64,000 nucleotides of DNA from Pseudomonas fluorescens (lineage in GTDB: Bacteria > Pseudomonadota > Gammaproteobacteria > Pseudomonadales > Pseudomonadaceae). Below, piece by piece: positions 27,703-39,493 of this stretch. The stretch is taken from NCBI RefSeq assembly GCF_902497855.1, contig NZ_CABVHU010000003.1:124001-188000 (forward strand), given 5' to 3'. Position 1 is the first letter of the stretch. Every line of letters starts with the position of its first letter. The notes below the pieces were generated by a model, which saw only the letters and a list, made by a program, of their open reading frames with translations, searched no databases and was not told the origin of the DNA. The translations under genes were made by a program, and so were the position numbers.

Positions 27703-28725
27703 TTAGCTCTTGCGCGCCCAGCGTTCGCGCCAGGTCTGTTGCTCGGACTTGGTCTGGAAGGTCCAGGCGACAAAGCGGCTTTGCTTTTGCCCCTGGGACA
27801 TTTCCACCACCTGGCTTTCCAGGACGCCGGCCCTTTTCAGGGCGGTCTGGATCGCTGGCAGGTTGGAGGCCTTCGACACCAGTGTGCTGAACCACAGCAC
27901 CTTGTGTTGAAAATGCGCGCTCTCTGCAATCAATTGCGTCACGAAGCGTGCTTCGCCACCTTCACACCACAACTCAGCCGACTGACCGCCAAAGTTCAGC
28001 ACCGGCAGTTTGCGTTTTGGATCGGCCCGGCCCAACGCGCGCCATTTGCGCTCGCTGCCCTTGGTGGCCTCGTCCATCGACGCGTGGAACGGCGGGTTGC
28101 ACATGGTCAGGTCAAAGCGTTCGCCGGGTTCGAGCAGGCCCAGCAGGATGTGCTTGGGATTACTCTGCTGGCGCAGCTGGATGGCTTTGTTCAGCCCGTT
28201 GGATTGCACAATGGCCTTGGCGGCGGCCACGGCCGTCGGGTCGATCTCCGAGCCGAGGAAGTGCCAGCGGTAATCGCTGTAGCCGATCAACGGATAGACG
28301 CAGTTGGCGCCCATGCCGATATCGAGCACCTTGACCGGCGCACCCCGGGGGATCTCGCCATCGTTGACGCTGGCCAGCAGGTCGGCCAGAAAGTGCACGT
28401 AGTCGGCGCGGCCCGGAACCGGTGGGCAAAGGTAGTCCGCCGGAATGTCCCAATGGGCGATGCCGTAGAACGACTTGAGCAGCGCCCGATTGAACACCCG
28501 CACCGCGTCGGGGCTGGCGAAGTCGATGCTTTCCTTGCCGTACGGATTGATGATCACGAACTGCGCCAGTTCCGGCGTGGTCTTGATCAGCGCCGGGAAG
28601 TCGTAGCGACCCTGATGGCGGTTGCGCGGATGCAGGCTGGCCTTCTCGCGCGGTTCCACGGCTTTGGGCGGGATGGCGGAGTCAGGCTTCTTGCGCGCGG
28701 GTCTTGGTGTGCGAGGGGCGTTCAT
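27703..28725 (-). CDS. rlmF: 23S rRNA adenine-1618 N6-methyltransferase
   Basis: 340 residues. After a basic, Pro-rich N-terminal tail (about 1-35) comes the RlmF domain, with [16 protein letters not shown] and the SAM-binding region ([16 protein letters not shown]). The N6-adenine methyltransferase motif is NPPF ([12 protein letters not shown]). It methylates A1618 of 23S rRNA in E. coli. ATG at 28725 is chosen over a longer frame because it fits the family N-terminus; the ribosome site is weak. Confidence 0.92.
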   Translation of the reverse strand: MNAPRTPRPARKKPDSAIPPKAVEPREKASLHPRNRHQGRYDFPALIKTTPELAQFVIINPYGKESIDFASPDAVRVFNRALLKSFYGIAHWDIPADYLCPPVPGRADYVHFLADLLASVNDGEIPRGAPVKVLDIGMGANCVYPLIGYSDYRWHFLGSEIDPTAVAAAKAIVQSNGLNKAIQLRQQSNPKHILLGLLEPGERFDLTMCNPPFHASMDEATKGSERKWRALGRADPKRKLPVLNFGGQSAELWCEGGEARFVTQLIAESAHFQHKVLWFSTLVSKASNLPAIQTALKRAGVLESQVVEMSQGQKQSRFVAWTFQTKSEQQTWRERWARKS

Positions 28726-28926
28726 GGGCGTTGTCGATTCGGGTATGGCTAAATGTGGTGGGCATTGTCCCACATATGAGATGGCTGCGTGGGGGCGCAC
28801 CTTCATCCGAATCGCAATGATGTATCTCGCCGCCCACCGATGGATGGGCGGCAAGATTTCTGGTTCGTGCTGACTTCCGGTCTTTGAATTTATGCGGGCA
28901 AATGATTGCCAGGGCGCGCTCTTGTA

Positions 28927-29403
28927 TTAGATTTCATCAGGGGTACTCAAGTAGGAAACATTGCGCTCCAGAATGTTCAGGTCGAAGGTCACCAGTCGTC
29001 GACCGTCTAGAACGATCCTTTCGGGATCGTTCCCCCACGTAAATTCGGACTTTAAAATTTCACCGTCTCGAGTTTTTAGGCGTATTGCTTGATTGTCGGA
29101 AAGTTTGTCGAGAGTAACGATTTCATTGTTCGTATCAATGATGTTGAACGTAGTCGGTGAAGTGGCCGTGTTGGCCGTAAAAAATATATCGATAGCGTTT
29201 ATAATTTTTCCGAAGTGATCGCCTTCGGAGCGGATGTACAGGGTGTAGTCATCGCCATCGCAGCGGAAATACAGCACGTCAGCCGCGCCATCGTTGTTTT
29301 GCCCCCAGACCGGGACAGTATTGCCGGCGTGCGAAATTATAGAGACAGGTTTATTGTTGAAACTCAATGTTGCAAGAAATGATTTTTGTCGATTGCTACT
29401 CAT
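28927..29403 (-). CDS. AT-rich orphan gene, unknown function
   Basis: 158 residues starting MSSNRQKSFLATLSFNNKPV. There is no signal peptide, membrane segment or recognised motif. The predicted strands are many and short (VLYFRCDGDDYTLYIRSE, AIRLKTRDGEILKSEFTW), which suggests an all-beta fold. Base composition and codon use are clearly more AT-rich than all neighbours, a sign of recent acquisition. AAGGGA 9 bp before the ATG is a good ribosome site, so it is probably expressed. It stands alone between rlmF and the valS terminator. I do not assign a function. Confidence 0.75.
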   Translation of the reverse strand: MSSNRQKSFLATLSFNNKPVSIISHAGNTVPVWGQNNDGAADVLYFRCDGDDYTLYIRSEGDHFGKIINAIDIFFTANTATSPTTFNIIDTNNEIVTLDKLSDNQAIRLKTRDGEILKSEFTWGNDPERIVLDGRRLVTFDLNILERNVSYLSTPDEI

Positions 29404-29520
29404 ACTGATTATCCCTTTTCAGTGTTGTTTAAAAATGTTTGATGTTTCTATTTGCCGAGAAACCACCTTAGCGAATTTTTTTAGTGTTTGGGGGCATTTA
29501 AATATTAAGTAATCATCCAT

Positions 29521-29553
29521 AAAAAAACGCCCTGATGATCAGGGCGTTTTTTT
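29521..29553 (-). terminator. Terminator of valS
   Basis: ACGCCCTGA and TCAGGGCGT pair perfectly around a 3-base loop, flanked by A and T runs on both sides. It lies 24 bp after the valS stop on the minus strand. Confidence 0.92.
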
Positions 29554-29576
29554 GCTCATCAAACAGCGAATACTAT

Positions 29577-32423
29577 TTACAAACTGGCAATCCGCGCATG
29601 CTGCTCCGCCAACTTGCTCAACGCCTGTTCGGCTTCAGCCAGTTTGGCGCGTTCCTTTTCGATGACTTCGGCCGGGGCCTTGTCGACGAAGCCGGCGTTG
29701 GACAGTTTGCCGCCCACGCGCTGGACTTCGCCCTGCAGACGCAGGATTTCCTTGTCCAGACGTGCCAGTTCGGCGTCCTTGTCGATCAGCCCGGCCATCG
29801 GCACCAGCACTTCCATCTCGCCAACCAGAGCGGTGGCGGACAGCGGTGCTTCCTCGCCAGCCTTGAGAACGGTGATCGATTCCAGACGCGCCAGCTTCTT
29901 CAGCAGCGCTTCGTTCTCGGTGAGACGGCGCTGATCTTCGGCACTGACGTTTTTCAGGAACAGGTTCAGCGGCTTGCCTGGACCGATGTTCATTTCGCCA
30001 CGGATGTTACGCGTGCCGAGCATCAGGCCCTTGAGCCATTCGATGTCATCTTCGGCGCCCTGGTCGATGCGAGCTTCATTGGCCACTGGCCAAGGTTGCA
30101 GCATGATCGTCTTGCCTTCGATGCCGGCCAGCGGCGCGAGGCGCTGCCAGATTTCTTCGGTGATGAACGGCATGAACGGGTGCGCCAGGCGCAGCGCGAC
30201 TTCCAGTACCCGAACCAGCGTGCGACGCGTACCGCGCTGGCGTTCGACCGGTGCGTTTTCGTCCCACAGCACAGGCTTGGACAGTTCCAGGTACCAGTCG
30301 CAATACTGGTTCCAGATGAACTCGTACAAGGCTTGTGCGGCCAGGTCGAAGCGGAACTGGTCGAGCTGGCGGGTCACTTCGGCTTCGGTGCGTTGCAGCT
30401 GCGAAATGATCCAGCGATCTGCCAGGGACAGCTCGTAGGCTTCACCGTTCTGGCCGCAGTCTTCGCCCTTGTCCAGCACGTAGCGCGCGGCGTTCCAGAT
30501 CTTGTTGCAGAAGTTGCGATAGCCTTCGACGCGGCCCATGTCGAACTTGATGTCGCGACCGGTAGAGGCCAGCGAGCAGAAGGTGAAGCGCAGGGCGTCG
30601 GTGCCATAACTGGCGATGCCGTCGGCGAACTCGTCGCGGGTCTGCTTCTCGATCTTCTTCGCCAGTTTCGGCTGCATCATGCCCGAGGTGCGTTTCTGCA
30701 CCAGGTCTTCCAGTTCGATGCCGTCGATGATGTCCAGCGGGTCCAGGACGTTGCCCTTGGATTTGGACATCTTCTGGCCCTGGCCATCGCGCACCAGGCC
30801 GTGCACATAAACGGTCTTGAAGGGTACCTGGGGCGTGCCGTCTTCGTTTTTCACCAGGTGCATGGTGAGCATGATCATCCGGGCAACCCAGAAGAAAATG
30901 ATGTCGAAGCCAGTCACCAGCACATCGGTGGAGTGGAACTTCTTCAGGAATTCGGTCTGCTCCGGCCAGCCGAGGGTGGAGAAGGTCCACAGCCCCGAAC
31001 TGAACCAGGTATCCAGAACGTCGTTGTCCTGTTGCAGCGCAACGTCCGGGCCAAGGTTGTTTTTGGCACGTACTTCGGCTTCGTCGCGACCGACATAGAC
31101 CTTGCCCGACTCGTCGTACCAGGCCGGAATCCGGTGGCCCCACCACAGCTGACGGCTGATGCACCAGTCCTGGATGTCGCGCATCCACGAAAAGTACATG
31201 TTTTCGTACTGCTTGGGCACGAACTGGATGCGACCATCTTCAACGGCGGCAATCGCAGGCTCGGCCAATGGCTTGGTCGATACGTACCACTGGTCGGTCA
31301 GCCACGGCTCGATGATGGTGCCGGAGCGATCGCCTTTCGGTACTTTCAGGCCGTGATCGTCGACGCTGACCAGCAGGCCGGCGGCTTCGAAGGCAGCAAC
31401 AATCTGCTTGCGCGCTTCGAAGCGGTCCAGGCCGGCGTATTCGGCCGGAAGCTTGCCGTCGACTTCGGTGTTCAGCGTGCCGTCCAGGTTGAACACCTGG
31501 GCTGCGGGCAGAACATTGGCGTTCTTGTCGAAGATGTTCAGCAGCGGCAGGTTGTGGCGCTTGCCGACTTCATAGTCGTTGAAATCGTGGGCCGGGGTGA
31601 TTTTCACGCAGCCGGTGCCGAATTCAGGATCGCAGTAATCGTCGGCGATGATCGGGATGCGGCGGCCAACCAGCGGCAGCTCGACAAATTTGCCGATCAG
31701 GGCTTTGTAGCGTTCATCGTTCGGGTTGACGGCCACGGCGGCGTCGCCGAGCATGGTTTCCGGACGCGTGGTCGCGACGATCAGGTAAGCGTTGCCTTCA
31801 GCGGTCTTGGCGCCATCGGCCAAGGGGTATTTCAGGTTCCACAGGAAACCTTTCTCGTCGTGGTTTTCCACTTCGAGGTCGGAAATCGCCGTGTGCAGCT
31901 TGGTGTCCCAGTTGACCAGGCGCTTGCCGCGATAGATCAGGCCGTCTTCGTGCAGGCGCACGAACGCTTCTTTGACCGCTTCCGAGAGACCGTCGTCCAT
32001 GGTGAAGCGCTCGCGGCTCCAGTCCACGGACGAGCCGAGGCGACGGATCTGACGGCTGATGTTGCCGCCGGACTGATCCTTCCACTCCCAGACTTTCTCG
32101 AGGAATTTGTCGCGGCCCAGATCATGGCGATTCTGGCCCTGGGCTTCGAGTTGGCGCTCCACCAGCATTTGCGTGGCGATACCGGCGTGGTCGGTGCCCG
32201 GCTGCCACAGGGTGTTGCGACCCTGCATGCGGCGGAAACGGATCAGGGCGTCCATGATCGCGTTGTTGAAGCCGTGCCCCATGTGCAGGCTGCCGGTGAC
32301 GTTCGGCGGCGGGATCATGATGGTGTAGGACTCGCCCGCGCCTTGCGGGGCGAAGTAATTCTCTGACTCCCAGGTGTTGTACCAGGAAGTTTCAATGGCG
32401 TGCGGCTGGTAGGTCTTATCCAT
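29577..32423 (-). CDS. valS: Valyl-tRNA synthetase
   Basis: 948 residues, close to E. coli ValS. It charges tRNA-Val with valine and edits threonine errors. The class I signatures are present: [15 protein letters not shown] (HIGH-type) near residue 45 and [10 protein letters not shown] (KMSKS) near residue 550. The editing CP1 domain lies between, the anticodon-binding domain follows, and a C-terminal coiled coil spans about 880-948 ([18 protein letters not shown]). It is probably the last gene after holC and the small gene, but separated from them by a REP-like hairpin. Confidence 0.97.
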   Translation of the reverse strand: MDKTYQPHAIETSWYNTWESENYFAPQGAGESYTIMIPPPNVTGSLHMGHGFNNAIMDALIRFRRMQGRNTLWQPGTDHAGIATQMLVERQLEAQGQNRHDLGRDKFLEKVWEWKDQSGGNISRQIRRLGSSVDWSRERFTMDDGLSEAVKEAFVRLHEDGLIYRGKRLVNWDTKLHTAISDLEVENHDEKGFLWNLKYPLADGAKTAEGNAYLIVATTRPETMLGDAAVAVNPNDERYKALIGKFVELPLVGRRIPIIADDYCDPEFGTGCVKITPAHDFNDYEVGKRHNLPLLNIFDKNANVLPAAQVFNLDGTLNTEVDGKLPAEYAGLDRFEARKQIVAAFEAAGLLVSVDDHGLKVPKGDRSGTIIEPWLTDQWYVSTKPLAEPAIAAVEDGRIQFVPKQYENMYFSWMRDIQDWCISRQLWWGHRIPAWYDESGKVYVGRDEAEVRAKNNLGPDVALQQDNDVLDTWFSSGLWTFSTLGWPEQTEFLKKFHSTDVLVTGFDIIFFWVARMIMLTMHLVKNEDGTPQVPFKTVYVHGLVRDGQGQKMSKSKGNVLDPLDIIDGIELEDLVQKRTSGMMQPKLAKKIEKQTRDEFADGIASYGTDALRFTFCSLASTGRDIKFDMGRVEGYRNFCNKIWNAARYVLDKGEDCGQNGEAYELSLADRWIISQLQRTEAEVTRQLDQFRFDLAAQALYEFIWNQYCDWYLELSKPVLWDENAPVERQRGTRRTLVRVLEVALRLAHPFMPFITEEIWQRLAPLAGIEGKTIMLQPWPVANEARIDQGAEDDIEWLKGLMLGTRNIRGEMNIGPGKPLNLFLKNVSAEDQRRLTENEALLKKLARLESITVLKAGEEAPLSATALVGEMEVLVPMAGLIDKDAELARLDKEILRLQGEVQRVGGKLSNAGFVDKAPAEVIEKERAKLAEAEQALSKLAEQHARIASL

Positions 32424-32539
32424 GCGCGGCGGGACCCTATTGGCATTTATTCAGGAAAAGCCGGCAAGTATAGCGGGGCATGGGGCGCAGGGCGAGCAGG
32501 TGAAGACGGGGCGCGTCCTCGAAAACACCGAAAACCCCC

Positions 32540-32583
32540 TGTAGGAGCGAGCGGTGCGGCGGTCCGACTTGCCCGCTCCTACA
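32540..32583. repeat. Degenerate REP-type hairpin
   Basis: TGTAGGAGCG and CGCTCCTACA are paired across a diverged middle (AGCGGTGCGGCGGTCCGACT region). It lies between valS and the small gene upstream. Confidence 0.7.
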
Positions 32584-32598
32584 TTAGAATGGTGGTGT

Positions 32599-32982
32599 TT
32601 ATTCGTACTGGCTGAGCAACCGGTCCATCCGCGCGGCGAGCCGGCGTTTGATTTCGGTTTCGATGTGCGGGGCGAAGTCGTCGATCACGTCTTGCATGAT
32701 CAGCATGGCGGCTGAGCGCAGTTCGCCGTCCAGATGCAGCAGGGCATCCGAGCCTTTGCTGGCAGCCGGTGAAGGCTCGGCGGCAGGGGTGGGCGGTGTC
32801 GGTTCGACGGTAGGCTGGGAAGCGCTGACCGTATCGAACAACATCGGGATCTGTTCCTGATCATCGTCCTCGACCGTATCGGTCAGCAGGGGCGGTTGCA
32901 GGTTGTCGTCGCCGAGCAATTGCCGGATCGACTCGAGGTCGTCCAGCAGGTGCGCGGACTGTTGCTGTTTTGGAGTGTCCAT
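32599..32982 (-). CDS. Conserved small acidic protein of unknown function
   Basis: 127 residues. The N-terminal part is acidic (DDLESIRQLLGDDNLQPP), the middle is a Pro/Ala/Thr linker (about 55-80), and the C-terminus is helical and charged (IETEIKRRLAARMDRLLSQY). No catalytic motif is recognised. The gene lies 8 bp after holC and before valS; the same order occurs in P. aeruginosa as I remember it, so it may be a partner of the polymerase or of the synthetase, but that is a guess. Confidence 0.75.
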   Translation of the reverse strand: MDTPKQQQSAHLLDDLESIRQLLGDDNLQPPLLTDTVEDDDQEQIPMLFDTVSASQPTVEPTPPTPAAEPSPAASKGSDALLHLDGELRSAAMLIMQDVIDDFAPHIETEIKRRLAARMDRLLSQYE

Positions 32983-32990
32983 CGGAATGC

Positions 32991-33419
32991 TCAGAGTCGC
33001 TGTAGACGGTGATCTTGCAGAGGATAGCCCTGTTCGCGGTAGAAGCGGAAACTCTCCCGCGCGGCCTGACGAATCGTCGGATCTTCAACCACCACTTCCG
33101 CCACGCGGGCGAATTGCCCGGCGAAGGTCGGGACTTTCAGGTCGAGGTTGACCAGCAGATCCTGATGCTGACCGCAGTCATCGCCCAGGCCCAGCACGAT
33201 CGCCCCCTCGGGCTCGCTTTCGGCGGGACCGTGAGGCACGAAGCTTTCGCCCTTGAAGGCCCACAGCCGCGCATCGAGATCGTCACGCTGGGCGGCATCG
33301 CTGCAATGCAGGTAGATGCGGTGGCCCATGCGCCAGGCTTTCTCGGTGAGCTTGCAGGCGAAATCCAGCCGCGCCGACGGATCGGCGCTGGGCAGGACGT
33401 AGAAGTCGACTTTGGTCAT
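32991..33419 (-). CDS. holC: DNA polymerase III chi subunit
   Basis: 142 residues. MTKVDFYVLPSADPSARLDF and ACKLTEKAWRMGHRIYLHC are characteristic of HolC. Chi, with psi, links the clamp loader of the replicative polymerase to single-strand binding protein. Its place beside pepA and valS is the classical gamma-proteobacterial arrangement. It is followed by the small acidic gene after 8 bp and is separated from pepA by a REP pair. Confidence 0.94.
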   Translation of the reverse strand: MTKVDFYVLPSADPSARLDFACKLTEKAWRMGHRIYLHCSDAAQRDDLDARLWAFKGESFVPHGPAESEPEGAIVLGLGDDCGQHQDLLVNLDLKVPTFAGQFARVAEVVVEDPTIRQAARESFRFYREQGYPLQDHRLQRL

Positions 33420-33452
33420 TTGCGGTTCCTGGAATCAACTTCCGCGGAATCT

Positions 33453-33550
33453 GTAGGAGCGAGCTTGCTCGCGAAGGTCGTCAACGATTACGCGGGAAAC
33501 CAGGTTAATCGCGGCGATCTTGAGTTTTTCGCGAGCAAGCTCGCTCCTAC
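33453..33550. repeat. Paired REP element (BIME)
   Basis: Inverted copies of GTAGGAGCGAGCTTGCTCGC plus GAA lie at 33453-33475 and 33528-33550, between pepA and holC. Confidence 0.9.
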
Positions 33551-33569
33551 AGTGGTCAGTGAGCGATAT

Positions 33570-35108
<1,539 letters not shown>

Positions 35109-35174
35109 TTATAAATAGAAAGACGCAAGACGCGGTCTGCGACAAAGGCCGCAGTTTGAACCTCGCTGCCTGCG

Positions 35175-35331
35175 CCTGACAACCCTGGGTTGTACGATTG
35201 GCCCCCCGCGCCATTGCGCAGTGACAGGCGCACCCAATCACAGGATAATGCGCCAACTTTTTCGGCGGCTCTGCCCTGCGGGCCGTCTGATACGTTTTGC
35301 TTGTTTGGCCGCCTTAGCCTGACAACCCTGG
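35175..35331 (+). promoter_or_regulatory. Repeated 14-mer before lptF
   Basis: CCTGACAACCCTGG occurs at 35175-35188 and again at 35318-35331, where its last bases form part of the lptF ribosome site (GGAG at 35330). The sequence between them holds no gene. The role of the repeat is unknown. Confidence 0.5.
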
Positions 35332-35341
35332 AGTGTCTGGT

Positions 35342-36463
35342 TTGATTGTCTTTCGTTATCTGTCCCGAGAAGTCCTGTTGACCTTGAGCGCCGTCAGTGC
35401 GGTGCTGCTGGTCATCATCATGAGCGGACGCTTCATCAAGTACCTCGCCCAGGCGGCTGCCGGTCTTCTGGATCCGGGCTCGCTGTTTCTGATCATGGGT
35501 TTTCGCCTGCCGGGTTTCTTGCAGTTGATTCTGCCGTTGGGCCTGTTCCTCGGGATTCTGCTGGCCTACGGTCGTTTGTACCTTGAAAGCGAAATGACCG
35601 TACTGTCGGCCACCGGCATGAGCCAGCAGCGGCTGCTGGCCATGACGTTGTTTCCGGCCACCCTGGTGGCATTGGTGGTGGCGTGGCTCAGCCTGAGCCT
35701 GGCGCCGCAAGGGGCCAATCAGTTCCAGTTGCTGCTGAACAAGCAGGATGCCCTGACCGAGTTCGATACCCTTGAGCCTGGCCGTTTCCAGGCGTTGCGT
35801 GACGGAACGCGGGTGACCTACACCGAAACGCTGTCGGATGACCGCATCAACCTCGGCGGCGTGTTCATTTCGCAAAAGAACGTTTCCTCGGACAACAAGA
35901 AGGATCGCGGGATTTCCGTGCTGGTGGCCGAGAACGGGCGCCAGGAAATCCGCGCCGACGGTAACCGCTACCTGATTCTCGAAAACGGCTATCGCTATGA
36001 CGGTAATCCGGGTCAGGCCGACTACCGGGCGATCAAATATGACGAGTACGGTGTATTGCTACCCAAGCCGGACGTCAGCGATGAAGTCACCGACCGTGAC
36101 GCGATGCCCACCAGCGCCCTGCTGGGCAGCGACGACATCCGTTCCCGCACCGAATTGCAGTGGCGCCTGTCCTTGCCGTTGCTGGTGTTCATCGTGACCC
36201 TGATGGCCGTGCCGCTGTCGCGGGTCAATCCGCGCCAGGGCCGTTTCCTCAAGCTGCTGCCGGCGATTCTTCTTTATATGGCTTACCTGACGATCCTGAT
36301 TGCCGCCCGCGGCGCCCTCGAGAAGGGCAAGATCCCGCCGGCGCTGGGGTTGTGGTGGGTGCATGCGATCTTCCTTGTCATCGGCCTGGGCCTGCTCTAT
36401 TGGGAGCCACTGCGCTTGAAAATGGCGAGTCGCCGCAGCGCGCTGGAGGTGGCCCGTGGTTAA
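35342..36463 (+). CDS. lptF: LPS export permease LptF
   Basis: 373 residues. With LptG it forms the inner-membrane part of the LptB2FG exporter that extracts lipopolysaccharide from the inner membrane. Six membrane helices are expected, three at each end, around a periplasmic beta-jellyroll (about 105-265). The start is TTG at 35342: it gives MIVFRYLSREVLLTLSAVSA, the usual family N-terminus, with GGAG 8 bp upstream, while GTG at 35333 has no ribosome site. It overlaps lptG by 8 bp. Confidence 0.93.
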   Translation: MIVFRYLSREVLLTLSAVSAVLLVIIMSGRFIKYLAQAAAGLLDPGSLFLIMGFRLPGFLQLILPLGLFLGILLAYGRLYLESEMTVLSATGMSQQRLLAMTLFPATLVALVVAWLSLSLAPQGANQFQLLLNKQDALTEFDTLEPGRFQALRDGTRVTYTETLSDDRINLGGVFISQKNVSSDNKKDRGISVLVAENGRQEIRADGNRYLILENGYRYDGNPGQADYRAIKYDEYGVLLPKPDVSDEVTDRDAMPTSALLGSDDIRSRTELQWRLSLPLLVFIVTLMAVPLSRVNPRQGRFLKLLPAILLYMAYLTILIAARGALEKGKIPPALGLWWVHAIFLVIGLGLLYWEPLRLKMASRRSALEVARG

Positions 36464-37517
36464 GCTCGATCGCTACATCGGCAGCAGCGTGTTCATGGCG
36501 ATCCTGGCCGTACTGGGGATCATTCTCGGCCTGGCGACGCTGTTTGCCTTTATCGACGAGATGGGGGACGTCAGCGAAACCTACACCCTGGTCGATGTGT
36601 TGAGTTATGTCCTGCTGACCGCGCCGCGCCGTCTCTATGACATGTTGCCGATGGCGGCGCTGATCGGTTGCCTGATCGGCCTCGGCAGCCTGGCCAGTCA
36701 CAGCGAACTGACCATCATGCGCGCCGCCGGTGTGTCGGTCGGGCGGATCGTCTGGGCGGTCATGAAGCCGATGCTGGTGCTGATGGTCGTGGGACTGCTG
36801 ATTGGCGAGTACGTCGCCCCGGCGACGGAAGTCACTGCCCAGGCCAATCGCTCCCTGGCCCAGGGCAGTGGCGATGCGCAAAGCGCCAAGCACGGTCTGT
36901 GGCATCGCCAGGGTGACGAGTTCATCCATGTCAACTCGGTGCAGCCCAACGGCCTGCTGTATGGCGTGACCCGTTATCGCTTCGATGATCAACGCCACAT
37001 GCTGTCTTCGAGCTTCGCCAAGCGCGCGGAATTCGACAAGGATCACTGGCAGTTGAGCGACGTCACGACCACGGTATTCCATGAAAAAAGCACGGAAGTG
37101 GTGACGACCCCGGTCGAGCGCTGGAACGTGGCGCTGAGCCCGCAATTGCTCAGTACTGTGGTGATGTCCCCCGATTCGCTGTCGATCACCGGCCTGTGGG
37201 GTTACATCCACTACCTGGCAGACCAGGGCCTGAGCAATGGTCGTTATTGGCTGGCTTTTTGGGTCAAGGTGTTGCAGCCGCTGGTCACCGCGGCCCTGGT
37301 GCTGATGGCGATTTCCTTCATCTTCGGTCCGTTGCGTTCGGTGACCCTCGGTCAGCGGGTATTCACCGGTGTGCTGGTGGGCTTTACCTTCCGCATTGTC
37401 CAGGATCTGCTGGGGCCTTCGAGCCTGGTGTTCGGTTTTCCGCCACTCCTTGCGGTGCTGTTGCCGGCCAGTATCTGCGCCCTGGCCGGGCTCTGGTTGC
37501 TGCGTCGGGCCGGTTGA
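36456..37517 (+). CDS. lptG: LPS export permease LptG
   Basis: 353 residues, partner of LptF in the LptB2FG exporter. Membrane helices flank a periplasmic domain (about 125-265), and MVKLDRYIGSSVFMAILAVL is the family start. It begins with GTG at 36456 inside the end of lptF, with GGAGG 5 bp upstream, so coupling is strong. A terminator follows after 33 bp. Confidence 0.94.
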   Translation: MVKLDRYIGSSVFMAILAVLGIILGLATLFAFIDEMGDVSETYTLVDVLSYVLLTAPRRLYDMLPMAALIGCLIGLGSLASHSELTIMRAAGVSVGRIVWAVMKPMLVLMVVGLLIGEYVAPATEVTAQANRSLAQGSGDAQSAKHGLWHRQGDEFIHVNSVQPNGLLYGVTRYRFDDQRHMLSSSFAKRAEFDKDHWQLSDVTTTVFHEKSTEVVTTPVERWNVALSPQLLSTVVMSPDSLSITGLWGYIHYLADQGLSNGRYWLAFWVKVLQPLVTAALVLMAISFIFGPLRSVTLGQRVFTGVLVGFTFRIVQDLLGPSSLVFGFPPLLAVLLPASICALAGLWLLRRAG

Positions 37518-37550
37518 TCCCGGGTATTTCCCGTTCGGTCGATGACAAAG

Positions 37551-37582
37551 AAACGCCCCTGCCGCACGGCCGGGGCGTTTTT
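37551..37582 (+). terminator. Terminator of lptFG
   Basis: AAACGCCCC and GGGGCGTTT pair around a 12-base loop and run into five T. Confidence 0.85.
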
Positions 37583-37606
37583 GTACATGCCGTCTGACCT
37601 GCAAAC

Positions 37607-37636
37607 GTGACGCTTGCGCCGTGGATCAGGTACAAT
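37607..37636 (+). promoter_or_regulatory. Sigma-70 promoter of lepA
   Basis: GTGACG (37607-37612), an 18-bp spacer and TACAAT (37631-37636). It lies just after the lptFG terminator and 52 bp before the lepA start. Confidence 0.55.
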
Positions 37637-37688
37637 TCCCGGCTATTTTTCGGCGGGCTATGCCTGCAGCCTTTTTGAGTGTTGATCC

Positions 37689-39488
37689 GTGAGTGATTTG
37701 AGTCATATCCGCAATTTCTCCATCATCGCCCACATTGACCATGGCAAGTCGACGCTGGCCGATCGCTTCATCCAGATGTGTGGCGGCCTTGCCGAGCGCG
37801 AAATGGAAGCCCAGGTCCTGGACTCCATGGACCTGGAACGTGAACGCGGGATCACCATCAAGGCCCACAGCGTCACCCTGTATTACACCGCTCGCGATGG
37901 CATCAAGTACCAGCTGAACTTCATTGACACCCCGGGCCACGTCGACTTCACCTATGAAGTCAGCCGGTCGCTGGCGGCCTGTGAAGGTGCGTTGCTGGTG
38001 GTCGATGCCGGCCAGGGCGTGGAAGCGCAGTCGGTTGCCAACTGCTACACGGCGATCGAGCAGGGCCTGGAAGTCATGCCGGTGCTGAACAAGATCGACC
38101 TGCCGCAGGCCGATCCGGACCGCGTCAAGGAAGAAATCGAAAAGATCATCGGCATCGACGCCACCGATGCGGTCGAGTGCTCCGCCAAGACCGGCCTGGG
38201 CGTCGACGAAGTGCTCGAGCGTCTGGTTCACACCATTCCTGCGCCAACCGGCAACTACGAAGATCCGCTGCAGGCGTTGATCATCGATTCCTGGTTCGAC
38301 AACTACCTGGGCGTTGTGTCCCTGGTACGCGTGCGCCACGGCCGTGTGAAGAAGGGCGACAAGATCCTGGTCAAGTCCACCGGCAAGATCCACCTGGTGG
38401 ACAGCGTCGGTGTATTCAACCCGAAACACACCGCCACCGTTGACCTGAAGGCCGGCGAAGTGGGCTTCATCATCGCCGGCATCAAGGACATTCACGGTGC
38501 ACCGGTGGGTGACACCCTGACCTTGAGCTCCACGCCGGACGTCGACGTGCTGCCAGGCTTCAAACGCATTCAGCCGCAGGTATACGCCGGCCTGTTCCCG
38601 GTCAGCTCCGACGACTTCGAAGATTTCCGTGAAGCCCTGCAAAAGCTCACGCTCAACGACTCGTCCCTGCAATACACCCCGGAAAGCTCCGATGCCCTGG
38701 GCTTCGGTTTCCGTTGCGGGTTCCTTGGCATGCTGCACATGGAAATCATCCAGGAGCGCCTGGAGCGCGAGTACGACCTGGACCTGATCACCACGGCGCC
38801 GACGGTAATTTTCGAGCTGTTGCTGAAAACCGGTGAAACGATTTACGTCGACAACCCGTCGAAGCTGCCAGACCTGTCCTCGATTGAAGACATGCGCGAG
38901 CCGATCGTGCGGGCCAACATTCTTGTGCCGCAAGAGCACCTGGGCAACGTCATTACCCTGTGCATCGAAAAGCGTGGCGTACAACACGACATGCTGTTCC
39001 TCGGTACCCAGGTCCAGGTGACCTACGATTTGCCGATGAACGAAGTGGTGCTCGACTTCTTCGACCGTCTGAAATCCACCAGCCGTGGCTATGCTTCGCT
39101 GGATTACCATTTCGACCGTTATCAATCGGCTAATCTGGTGAAACTGGATGTGCTGATCAACGGTGACAAGGTCGACGCCCTGGCGTTGATCGTGCACAAG
39201 GATAACGCGCACTACAAAGGTCGCCAGTTGACCGAGAAGATGAAAGAGCTGATTCCGCGCCAGATGTTCGACGTCGCGATCCAGGCCGCCATTGGCGGGC
39301 AGATCATCGCGCGGACTTCGGTCAAGGCACTCAGAAAGAACGTATTGGCCAAATGCTACGGCGGTGACGTTAGCCGTAAGAAAAAACTGCTGGAGAAGCA
39401 GAAGGCCGGTAAAAAACGCATGAAGCAAGTCGGCAACGTGGAAATTCCACAAGAAGCCTTCCTTGCAGTGCTCAGGTTGGATAGTTAG
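37689..39488 (+). CDS. lepA: Elongation factor 4 (LepA)
   Basis: 599 residues, full length. It is a ribosome-bound GTPase of the EF-G family, linked to back-translocation and to 30S biogenesis. The GTPase motifs are [17 protein letters not shown] and NKIDLP. The LepA-specific C-terminal domain is present ([18 protein letters not shown]). The start is GTG at 37689, giving [20 protein letters not shown]. It is followed by lepB after 5 bp. Confidence 0.96.
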   Translation: MSDLSHIRNFSIIAHIDHGKSTLADRFIQMCGGLAEREMEAQVLDSMDLERERGITIKAHSVTLYYTARDGIKYQLNFIDTPGHVDFTYEVSRSLAACEGALLVVDAGQGVEAQSVANCYTAIEQGLEVMPVLNKIDLPQADPDRVKEEIEKIIGIDATDAVECSAKTGLGVDEVLERLVHTIPAPTGNYEDPLQALIIDSWFDNYLGVVSLVRVRHGRVKKGDKILVKSTGKIHLVDSVGVFNPKHTATVDLKAGEVGFIIAGIKDIHGAPVGDTLTLSSTPDVDVLPGFKRIQPQVYAGLFPVSSDDFEDFREALQKLTLNDSSLQYTPESSDALGFGFRCGFLGMLHMEIIQERLEREYDLDLITTAPTVIFELLLKTGETIYVDNPSKLPDLSSIEDMREPIVRANILVPQEHLGNVITLCIEKRGVQHDMLFLGTQVQVTYDLPMNEVVLDFFDRLKSTSRGYASLDYHFDRYQSANLVKLDVLINGDKVDALALIVHKDNAHYKGRQLTEKMKELIPRQMFDVAIQAAIGGQIIARTSVKALRKNVLAKCYGGDVSRKKKLLEKQKAGKKRMKQVGNVEIPQEAFLAVLRLDS

Positions 39489-39493
39489 GTCCT

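Noticed and set aside
29535..32366. 943-codon plus-strand open frame opposite valS
   Set aside because: It is an antisense artefact of high GC; valS carries all its signatures.
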